Shown here one piece after another: positions 19,082 through 28,400 of a stretch of DNA of 29,765 nt. The stretch is from Blattamonas nauphoetae (Eukaryota > Preaxostyla > Oxymonadida). A model generated the notes under the pieces. The model was not told the DNA's origin. It made no database searches and saw only the letters and a program-made list of their open reading frames with translations. Position 1 is the stretch's first letter, and every line of letters begins with the position of its first letter. Where the stretch lies: contig JARBJD010000600.1 of NCBI GenBank assembly GCA_033064195.1, forward strand, positions 1 to 29,765, written 5' to 3'. A program made the position numbers and the translations under genes.

Positions 19082-22000
19082 TTATTCCATTTTGTAATCA
19101 GTTGCTTTCAGTCCATGAATGAATGGAGGACATGATTCATTTTCAAGTACGATTGCCTTCAGATGAATTCCACTGAGACTGAGTTTCTGTTGTTGTATTT
19201 TCGCAATCTCAAATCCATTGGTGTCATCGTCAGAATGAACTCTTCTCATTTGAAAGTTCAGTGTTGTAGTCACTGTTTTCTCTCCATTGAGACACTTCAC
19301 ATAGTCTTCACTTGTTATATTTGTTTTCTTCAGAGACACTCCTTTGATTTTGCATTTCTCATCGAGAGAGTAACACTTTGGGTGCAAGACAGATCATCTG
19401 TTCACCTTCCTTTTCAATTGCTAATCCCAACAGCTTCTTCTCATCATCAACTCCCTTTTCAGGATTTGGGAAACCATTCATATTTGTGTGCATCATAGAA
19501 ATTCCTTTGTCAGCAATCACATGTTCAAATTGTTGATGAATTCCAGCATTTGGATCTCCACTAATTGCCCAGTATGCAGAGTCAGTATCTCCCTCACAGA
19601 AGTGAATCTTGTTCATGTCTAGGCATTTGTACATGAAATTGTAGATGAAATTCAGATACCAGAACTTGGCATTGTCGAGTGTGAACACTGCTTCTTGCAG
19701 ACATGTTTTGCATGATGCTTTCTCTCGTCTTCAATCACAATGTAGTTGTCCTCATTGATCTCTCTTGTCGCTACAAATCCTTTCATCATCTGTTTCAAGT
19801 ATGTTCTCTTCTCATTGCAGATTGTGATTGAGTTGTACTTCTCAGTGTTCATTCCATCATATCCGTAACTTCCATTCAAGTTGGTCTTACAGAATTGTTC
19901 CTTTCCTTGTTTCCAACCTTCATTGCTTCTATTCTGTCATTCATGAATGAGGTCACAAATGGTTCAAATCCAGCGTGTCTCGAGAATACCATCACACTCT
20001 TAATGTCGTCACAATGAAGTGGCAGTAGTCGATGAGGAACCACAGATAGTATGTCGAAAAGAACATATACTGATCGTGTGTGCTCAATAGTTGAGTCAGC
20101 TTCCTTTGTTTGTCATCAGTCTTCAATCCATGTTTCTTCATCAACGAATACGTCTTCTCTCCAATGTTTTCTTCTGTCGTATTGACAATGATGTTCTGAA
20201 GATTGGTGGGAAGTTAATGAACTCATTTGATGTACTTTCATCGATGTGTCCTTTCAACTCTGCAACGAACAGTGTCTTCTGGTTCTTGTCCTCGATGATC
20301 TCCCGACATTCTTTATCTCCTGTGGCTGTGTACAAACATCTTCCTGGCATGTACATTCTGTGTTTGGTGTATGGATTGTTCTTGTTCTTGATTGATGAGA
20401 AAGCACTTGGATAAAGTGAATTGAAATCAACACCACAGACATGAGTCATGATGTGTTCAGTATCGGTTGATTTGACAACACCATCTTCATATGTGAAGTG
20501 ATTGATTGGTGTCACGTCTTTGATGTTCTGTCGATGTTGAACATTCGATAATCCACCAGTCACTGCTGCTCTCAGTTTGTGATATGTTTGCTCATGTGTC
20601 AGAGTCATTGGTAATGATTTCCAGATGCAATACTTCTTCAATTGAATCCTCAATCGTGTGAGATGTTCATCTTTGTCTGACTTGTAGGTGTTGCAGTAAT
20701 CACAGCAGATCTTTACGTTCTCTTTGAATGTCCTTTTGAATTGTCGATTCTGTCCAACGTTGGTTTGACTGCTTGCGTGAAGTGACACTTGCAGATGTAG
20801 CACACTCTCTTGCACTGTTGAACAAACCAATCGTAGTCTGCTTCCAGTGACATTGTTGGTAGTATTGCGATGAGCTTTCTGGTCTTGATACCTGTATCCT
20901 TCAACTTTGTATTTCCAGTATTGTTTGGTGATCTTGATTGGTCCAGATTCGTCACATTCGTTGTAGTCGGCATCAATATCAAAGTCCTTGTAGGTACATG
21001 CATACTTGATTGCAGAAGCATTGGCTGACAGTGAGAGATTGTGCAACATGTCCACTTTGTATTGGAAGTTCAGAGCAATCAGATTGTCAAGTGGTGCAAT
21101 CATACATTCGACGTCTCTGATGTTGTAGAACTTGAGGTATTCCCATCTGTTCTTTGAATCCTTGCTTGTTCCAATCATCAAGGTACATTTGGTAATCGGT
21201 GTCGGACATTTCACTGTTGTTCAGACTGGAATAGAATTCATATTTCGGAGAATGGTTCTTGTTTGCTCAGCACTGTGTCGTAGTCTGATGAATCAAATGA
21301 TTCGTAAGCGAAAGAATGATTTCTGAAGAGTGGTGTTTCCTCCAAAAGCTTTCACTGCATTATCCAATGTCATTGGTCCTGTGTATGACATCATGTCAAT
21401 GAACCGAAGAACTTGCTGTGTTTTCTCGTGTCTGATCAATACTTGTTTGTACTTTGTTGTTGATCCAATGAAGCTCACCACTTTCCAATCCTTATCAACG
21501 AGATCACGGAAGATGAGATTGATGTCAAATCTGGAACTGTTGAACCCAATGACACTGACTTCATTTTGTGAAGGAATCTCAGGTCTTCATATTGGTTGTT
21601 CTCTCGTACTGTTTCTGCATATTTGAAGAGCTGTCTGATCCATTGCTTCACAAAGTCCTTTCCATCTCGAAGATCAAAGTAGATTGACTTCACTCCTGAT
21701 TTTGTTTTGATTGCTGATGCAACAGAGAGAGGTTTCAAGTGTGAGATCAATTGTGTGTTGTCATCAGAGAATAGATTGTCAAGAATGAGATCCTCCATTG
21801 TTTCCGGAAATCGTAAGTGATGTAGTATTGTGTTGGTTTGAATTCGTCTTGTCGCTCATGTGCCATCAGAAATTCATTTGTTCTATTGTTGAGAATATGT
21901 GGAACATACGGTCTTGGTGTTTTGTCAAGTGAGATCTTCTTCATGTGTTTTCCATCAAGTTCCTTACATTCGGCAAGATGCTTCTCGTAGTATCTCTTGA

Positions 22001-23494
22001 AGTTTGTATCCTTCACTTGGAATCCTCTTGATTGACAGTAGGGACAGAGTTTGTATCCAGTTAATTTCTCAGGATCAACAATGAACATCACATGAACAAG
22101 CGTTGCGGTGAGAGGAATCATCAGAAGTGGAAGAACTCTTGCGTCATCATTCTCGTTGATGTACGATTGACTGAGGAAGTACCGCTTCTTGTCTTCATCG
22201 AACTCATAAATGTGAACAGTGACGTTGAATACTTGCGTTGCTCTCTCTAAATCACAGGCGATATCAAAGCCAGGATATTGTTGAAGATGTGGAGTCAATT
22301 GTCGAGACTTCAGATGTGTGAGATTCATCCATTGTGCGAACAATCTGTAGGCTTCACTGTTCCTCATATTGATTGAGATTTTCTCACCTTTGACATCTTG
22401 AAGTGTGAGGAATGATAGTGCTTGAAAGAAGCAGATGTTGTACTCAGAATCGATGTATCGAACATTTCTCGTTTTGATGTGTTCAGTTAGAATGGCATTG
22501 GCTTTTCCTGCAACTGGAAATCTGTAAACAGCAACAAGAATGGAGTGGAATGCAATAAACATCGTCTTTGTGTCCATCATAGTTCTCTCTTGTGATTCTT
22601 TGATCAGATTGATCAGCATATTTTGAATACTCATCGATGTCTCCTGCACTTCTTATCACTGCTGGAAAACTCTTTGATGTGTTCTCCAGTTCTGGTCTGA
22701 AATCATTGTACAGTGTCTCATCTTTGTCTTTTCTCTCAACAATCTTTCCAAAGTCAATGCTGATCTTGAATGGATGATCCTTCTCTTTGTCGTACACTGC
22801 TTTGATGAATGTTGTGATTTCCTCAACGTTCTTTAGATGATTGTGGAAGTATAACTGATATGGTTTTCCATTATCTTCAACCTTCTCAACCTCATTCTTT
22901 TTGAACTTCTTTCGTGCGTTTGTCAGACATTCATTGAAGGCAAGTTTGTCTCTTGGTTCAGCAAGCAAGATGCATTCATTGAATCCATCAAACTGCTTCA
23001 CTTTTCTTGATTCCATTTGTTCATTCTTCTTTTGAATGATCAACAGATTCTTCATCCAATGATCCATCAGTTTCTCTTCAATTGATTTTAGTTTTCGTGT
23101 GATCTTGAACACTTGCTTCTTTCAATTCAGTTTCGTTCACTCTTGGATTTGCTTTCATGTCCATGATGATGACATTGTAATCCTCTTCATTCATCATCCC
23201 GTTGTTGTTCTGTTCATTCTGTCTCTGCATGGCTTGTTGTTGTTCAATCTGTCGTTGATGTCTCACTTCGTTCAGGAATTTCGGAATTAAATTGATATTG
23301 AGATTTGCTGCTGGATCTGGATTTCGATATCCAACGTCTGGATGTTTTAGCATTGTCAAGAGAAACGAATAGTGATGTTGCTTGTATGGGCTGTCTTGTT
23401 TGTATGTTCGACCATCAGTAAATGCAAATTGAGTGTTTGGAAAGAGTTCTGTAACCTCTCTGATTTGTTTCTTCACTTCCCAGAGTGTTGTCAT
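19082..23494 (-). pseudogene. protein-primed family B DNA polymerase remnant (copy B)
   Basis: About 4.4 kb, covering the full length of a Polinton polymerase of roughly 1,450 residues. In coding order: an N-terminal region rich in Q and N; an OTU-like block near 22120-22430 (NICFFQALSFL, then VTVHIYEF, then LVHVMFIVDPE) followed by a Cys/His finger LCPYCQSRGF near 22020-22060; an exonuclease-type region (YYITYDF near 21820 and FYNIRDV near 21120); a Cys-rich HNH-like insert near 20690-20815 (CYIC, LDRIDNSKGH, CDYCN); motif A DFNSLYPS near 20425; motif B NGSYGYD near 19865; and motif C GDTDS near 19585. It is broken, with roughly six to eight breaks. The order of motifs makes the call secure. 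The OTU-like and HNH-like labels are inferred from motif patterns. Confidence 0.88.
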
Positions 23495-23527
23495 TTACTA
23501 CGAATTAAAAAAATAAAAAATAAAAAA
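23495..23527 (-). promoter_or_regulatory. AT-rich promoter region of polymerase gene
   Basis: Reads TTTTTTATTTTTTTAATTCG and a few more bases before the ATG on the minus strand. A similar TTTAATTAGTAATAA stretch precedes the gene of copy C at 28373. Confidence 0.5.
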
Positions 23528-23537
23528 AGTTGAGTGA

Positions 23538-23891
23538 TTATTTTGGCTTCCTCAAATGTGGCTTCTTCTTTGCCTTTAGCCATGAATCAAGTCGCACTTT
23601 GAAAACCTCATTACCACCAATCTCTCGATACGTGAATGGTGTCAACACTTGCTTGTACTCACCAACGAGCTCACAGTTGTACTTCCTCAGTTCATTCTCC
23701 ACAAACGATTGAGTGTAGTGTCGACGTTGTGACATATGTGGTCTGTTTCCTTGATTCCACAACTTTGGCTTGATCCTCCACTCAACACCTTCATGGACAT
23801 AGATGACTGGTTCTGTGCTCCGGACATACTCAGAAACAAGTTCACAGTTCTCTTTTTTCATTGATTGAATCAACTTTTCTCTCGGGTTCAT
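23538..23891 (-). CDS. small tandem-repeat-domain protein at right TIR
   Basis: A 117-residue protein counted from the ATG at 23891, which is the innermost codon of the right TIR; the TTG nine bases upstream is less likely. It is made of two copies of a unit of about 60 residues: a helix with ENCELVSEY or KYNCELVGEY, then a beta-type part with EGVEWRIKP or GNEVFKVRL, then a W-x-x-x-PH end. The pattern recalls short repeat modules of viral and phage nuclease-linked proteins, but I cannot name the family with confidence. It is basic and may bind nucleic acid. A relative with more repeat units lies in copy C. The frame looks whole. Confidence 0.7.
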   Translation of the reverse strand: MNPREKLIQSMKKENCELVSEYVRSTEPVIYVHEGVEWRIKPKLWNQGNRPHMSQRRHYTQSFVENELRKYNCELVGEYKQVLTPFTYREIGGNEVFKVRLDSWLKAKKKPHLRKPK

Positions 23892-23909
23892 TTTATACAA
23901 AATAAAAAA
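23892..23909 (-). promoter_or_regulatory. TIR-borne promoter block of 117-residue gene
   Basis: Reads CTTTTTTATTTTGTATAAA directly before the ATG on the minus strand, identical to the block before the fibre gene at the other end. Confidence 0.6.
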
Positions 23910-25819
23910 GTCAAAACAATTTTAGAAACAATGAAATTATGTTCAATCACTTTCTGTGTATTTTACCAACATATTCTAGAACCGACAATGTCAATAACAC
24001 TTTCCTGACATTGTCCGAAAATGTACCAAAATATGGGATCGATCACTCATTTTCCAAAAAATGTTCATTTCGTCCTAATTCCACGTTTTATGGAATAATC
24101 TTATACACAGCATCATCACAGTATGCTTCGTTTTCTCAACATCATTTTTTTGTATCCATGTTCAACTCGATTTTGTTCATTCATTATCTCGGAATTTTTT
24201 CGGAATCCTCATCATACCGACCTCATTCTCTTCTTTCTCACATCTTTTTCCTTTCATTTTAATTTGTTTCGTCTCTTCTTTTTCTATAGACGTCTATGAA
24301 ATGACCGATCTTCACCTTTCTCAGGTGTTCATTGTATGTTGTTTCTCATCACTTCAAACATCATTGTTTCATCTCTTCTTTCCTTTCTTTAAAGTGTTAT
24401 GATTCTTGTTTTCTCATCATCATCTCTATTCTCTACTTTTTAGTTTCGATCCTTGTCGTCTCTCCAACTTGGAACTTTTCCGGAATATTGAGTATGTCAC
24501 TCTCATTTTCTTCTTTCTTCATTCTTATTTCATCGATTTTCAGATGTTTTCTCTCTTCTTTTTCAACAGGTCTCTTCATATTGGACAGACATCCACTTCT
24601 CCAATTTTGAACGGTATGTGACCTCTTATCTCTTCAAACAACCTTCTTTCTTCTCTTCTTTTCTTTCTTTAACTTACTTTCATTCTCGTTTTATCATTTT
24701 CATCTCTTTTCTCCACTTTGTAGGATCGATCTCTGCGGACGTCATGTCTCTGCATTTTACCAATTATTGACCTTTTCACGTTGATTTTCCTCTTTATTCA
24801 CTCTTGTTTGACCTGTTTTGTTTGTCTTGTCACTTGTTTTCACTAGTTCTGTTTTCAAGTTCGGTCACTTCCCCGTCTTCATTTGATCTTTGATTTTTCA
24901 CTTTTGCCATTTCAAACATATTCAGTTCTCTTTCACTATCTTTTTTCTCAATTGCGCTAATTTTTGTTTCCTCATATTACCTACATGTCACGAGGATCTG
25001 ACGGATCGCGATCTGCATCGGATCTCTGTCTTCTAATCACTCATTGCACATTTCACTTGTTTTTCTCAAACTTTTTGTTTTTATGCAACTAAAAGGTGAA
25101 CATCGACTCAAATCACACCATTAACGACAAATTTCACGCCATTATCACGATCATCATTTCACCGTTCACTATTACACTTGCCCGTTTCGTTTTACCTTGT
25201 TTCACCATCTTTTTGTCCAATTAAGTGAAAAACAATGAAAACCAAACATAATTATGTGCTGAAGTGGGTGAGATGGCGGAATAAACGCATGTAAATTGAG
25301 AGGAATGAGAGATCAATTCGAGCGAATGAAATGGTAAACGTGGAAGGTGAGATGAGAGAAAGAAGGCGCTGAAGTGGCGTACAAACATCAAAATACAGTG
25401 AAAAGTTGTGAAGTGAAAAGACGTAAAATCAACATTATGAGACAACTAATGTATGAAACAAACTGAAATTTCAACCATAGCTTCCTTGTATGGTCCAAAA
25501 GGACCTACAATAGGTGAAAACGCGATAAAAATGTGATGTGAGGAACAGTAGTGTGAAAATGGTGTCACCAAGATGGTGAAGTGAAAACGGTCATAAAAGT
25601 GAACTAATGTCACGAGGTGAGAAAAATCTCTGAAAAGCCTCGGATGAACATAATTGTGAAGTGGAAGAAGCGAAAATAGTGAGAAATGAAAATTGAAGAA
25701 AAATGTCTGAACGATGAGGTGTCAAAAGTTTTTTGACATGAATGACACCAAAAGGCGTCAACTAGCGTTTTAAGACGTAAGATCACCATAAGAGGGCAAA
25801 AAGTGATCAAAAGGACATA

Positions 25820-27396
25820 CAGTGGAAATATAAATTTTGCAAGCCTGACTGACGTCGTGTTTGTTTAAAGTTCCACCATTTCATGCTTTATTTCTATCTT
25901 ATCTTTTCCTACAAAAGACGGAGAGATACAGTTTTAACGAGAAGGTGAGAAAAATTAACAACATGGGATGATCTTCCCTCAATCTCCTACCATCGTGTCC
26001 AGCCACCTTTGCTTCGGACAACTTGCATCATTCTTTCATTCATACTTCCGATGGAGTTCCGAACCCCATCAAGCAGGTTGTAACGCCAAATTCTTCGGAT
26101 GTGTTCTTTGAGCTCTTCTAAAGTCTGTATTTTTTCTTTGTTCAGTTTTGTTTTCAACATTCTCCATATATTTTCTATTGGGTTGAGATCCGGGCTCTGT
26201 GGAGGCCAATCCATTGTTGCAACATCATTCATTTCCAACCATTCCGTTATCACAGCTGCGGTGTGAACCGGGCTGTTATCCTGCATAAAATCGACGGTCT
26301 GCGACAGCAATCCTTCATATTGTCCAGAAGATGCTTTTCAGTATAGATAGATATTCGTCTTTTGTCAAGTTGCCAGATACGAAAACCAAGCTCCCCATCC
26401 CGTTCCACCCGACGGATCCCCACACGTTCACTTTGGCGCTGTGCTTCACGGTCTGTAAAACGCATTTTCTCTCATATTTTTCATCGTGTCTCCTCCAAAC
26501 ATACAGCGATTTTTCCACGTGGCTCCAGCATCCGGATCGTACATTCGTCGGTCCATAAGACACTTTTCCATCGTTCTCGCCCCCAACTCATATGATCCTC
26601 CGCGAATCGCAACCGCTTCTCCAAATTTATCTCCCTCAACATCGGTTTCCGGGCTGCAACGTGCTGATGAAGTCCTGCTTCCATTGCTCGATGGCCAATC
26701 GACGTCTCTGAGATTGATATCTTGAGTGTGCTTTGAATCTCCTTCTTTATTTCTCTCTTAGTCTCAAATCGCTTTGACTCGATAATTTTGACGATCTCCG
26801 CATCCTGGCTAACTGTTGTCTTCCTCCTTCTTCCGCGAGCAACTTTCGATCTCCGTTTGCTTCTTAATCTCGAAATCATTGAATGTATTGTTCCTTCAGG
26901 GAGGTGTAACTTTCTTGCGATGCTGGTTGGGGATTTTCCTAGCTTCCACAAAAATTCGATTTCGTTCCGTTTCTTTTCCCCGATCCTACGCCTTCGTTTC
27001 GACGTCTAAATTTACAAACTGCAAGAAAATTCAACAATCAGACTGTCAAGCGAGGGACCATTGGAATATCACGTCTACTAATCTTGAACATTGCACTCGC
27101 ATTTCTCATTTTCAACTTCTCTCTGTGAATCTCACATTTCGAGCGATGTTAACACGTTTCACTTGTTTTATGCCGAAAGTATTTGCCAGATTCCAACTTG
27201 TGAATTGAGACGAGTCCTCACCAACAAGATCAGATCCATCCCCCAAGTCTAGTTTTTGGACTCGCACGGAACATTGAGGCTGTTTTGTCTTTCAGCGTCC
27301 AAAATACACACGAATAACACTCCAAAGATCAGGAAACATCAGGTGTGGACTCTGTTCCCCTTATATTCCGACGTTGCAAGATTTATATTTCGACTG
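25820..27396 (-). mobile_element. Tc1/mariner-type DNA transposon, about 1577 bp
   Basis: Ends read inward as CAGTGGAAATATAAATTTTG on the left and CAGTCGAAATATAAATCTTG on the right, about 24 bases of inverted repeat with the CAGT start usual in Tc1-type elements. It is flanked by a TA on each side (25818-25819 and 27397-27398). The matching point in the left TIR of copy B (near 6635) reads GGGACTATGTCC with a single TA, which is the empty site. It carries one decayed transposase gene. Confidence 0.93.
25987..26990 (-). pseudogene. Tc1-type transposase, decayed
   Basis: A DDE transposase of the Tc1/mariner superfamily that cut and pasted the transposon. The N-terminal part (from about 26990) is basic and has a helix-turn-helix-type region (LGKSPTSIARKLHLPEGTIH). 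A first catalytic Asp lies in SVLWTDECT near 26550. The second lies in FMQDNSPVHT near 26280, and the DWPPQSPDLNPIENIW block near 26180-26220 holds the third acidic residue. The gene changes frame twice, near 26520 and near 26310, and no ATG is seen at the expected start, where a stop lies just upstream. The reading frame is therefore inactive, although the transposon ends are well kept. Confidence 0.88.
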
Positions 27397-27780
27397 TAGT
27401 CCCGAACGTCCATACCTTTTCTCGGAAAAATCGACTCGTAAAAAATCTCAATGGGTCGGATCAAACTTTTTTTTCAGAAAGTGCTTTTTATCGAAAATCC
27501 TACCTTTCAAAATGATTTCCGTCACAATCAAACGTGTTTGAACACAATTTGAGCCAGAAAGCGGTTCATAGTAGCAAAATCGGAACATCGACTTTTTTGG
27601 TCACTTTTTGGACCAAAGTTCGGTACGTAACTCCACGAATTCTCAACCGATTTTCATCGGGATTGTTTTGATCGACGACCGACGTTGTCCCCGAGATTTT
27701 AGAAATTTTTTCAGAATTTTTCGAACTGGTTCAACTGTTGGTTTCAATGGATTGGTGTTCAAAAATAGATTTTGGTACTT

Positions 27781-28372
27781 TTATGACCTCTCGTGGTACT
27801 TATGTTTGTGAGGACGGTCTCCAAAATACAACCAATTGTCCAATCGAACGGAATACTCCTTTCCTGTGTCCAAACAACGATATTTGAATGGTTCGAGTAC
27901 CTTCTTGTACGTTCCAACAAGTTCACAATTCTCTTTTTTCAATTCATTTTCAACAAACGATTGTGTGTATCGTTTTCGTTTATTCTGATGAGTTCTGAAT
28001 CCTTTTATCCATTTCGAGGGAATTACCTCCCATTCGATTCCTTCATGGCGATATGTGACTGGTCCACTCGAACAAATATAGTCGGAGATCAGTTCACAGT
28101 TTTCTTTTCATTGATTCAATCAACCTTTCTTTCGTGCACCAGTTGGCTGCTGACTTATATTTCTGAGGACTATTGTGTGGTCTTGATCCTTTCAAGAACT
28201 TATTGACGTACACTCGATAAATCTCATCTGGTTTATCTTCGTGTGCGTATTCGAAAGTGCTCGATTTGAGATATGTCATTCCATATCGTGTAAGAGCTGG
28301 TGGGGATTTCAGAATCAAATGTTCGTTTTCTAAAACTTCTTGTAGATGTGTTGGAGTTAAATATGTTTCCAT
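27781..28372 (-). pseudogene. repeat-domain gene of another Polinton (copy C fragment)
   Basis: Starts METYLTPTHLQEVLENEHLI at an ATG preceded by a Polinton-type AT-rich block. The first part (28094-28372) ends with a unit having VYVNKFLKGSRPH. The rest matches the 117-residue gene of copy B (NCELISDYI, FVENELKKENCELVGTY, and a W-x-x-x-x-RPH end). It therefore carries about one more repeat unit than the gene in B. It ends just before the outer end of copy B. It is broken, with about one break. It shows that B lies next to, or inside, DNA of a third Polinton. Confidence 0.7.
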
Positions 28373-28400
28373 TTATTACTAATTAAAAATTGAATAAAAA
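28373..28400 (-). promoter_or_regulatory. AT-rich promoter block of copy C gene
   Basis: Reads TTTTTTATTCAATTTTTAAT followed by TAGTAATAA before the ATG on the minus strand, close to the block before the polymerase gene of copy B. Confidence 0.45.

Larger units (their letters stand above)
6239..27779 (-). mobile_element. Polinton/Maverick copy B, end to end, fossil
   Basis: About 21.5 kb, or about 20.0 kb without the Tc1-type insertion. It is bounded by long TIRs whose outer ends, AGGTCAACATCG on the left and AGTACCAAAATC on the right when read inward, start with AG as is usual for Polintons. It carries polymerase, integrase, packaging ATPase and major capsid, the core set of the family, plus a fibre-like gene and several small proteins. 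It is broken, with about a dozen breaks, mostly in polymerase, integrase, the second capsid-like gene and one unknown gene. The other genes look whole. TIR divergence of several percent and the Tc1-type insertion show it is not a fresh insertion. The exact ends are uncertain by a few bases. Confidence 0.88.
23889..27779 (-). repeat. right terminal inverted repeat of copy B, split by Tc1-type element
   Basis: Matches the reverse complement of 6239-8580 in two blocks, 23889-25819 and 27397-27779, with the Tc1-type transposon between them. Without the insertion it is about 2.31 kb. The innermost bases include the start codon and promoter block of the 117-residue gene. The outer end reads inward as AGTACCAAAATC. 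No gene is credible within it, and the pyrimidine-to-purine switch mirrors that of the left arm. Confidence 0.9.

Noticed and set aside
26331-27208. Plus-strand open frames opposite the Tc1-type transposase
   Set aside because: They are the antisense of a clear transposase with the DDE landmarks on the minus strand.
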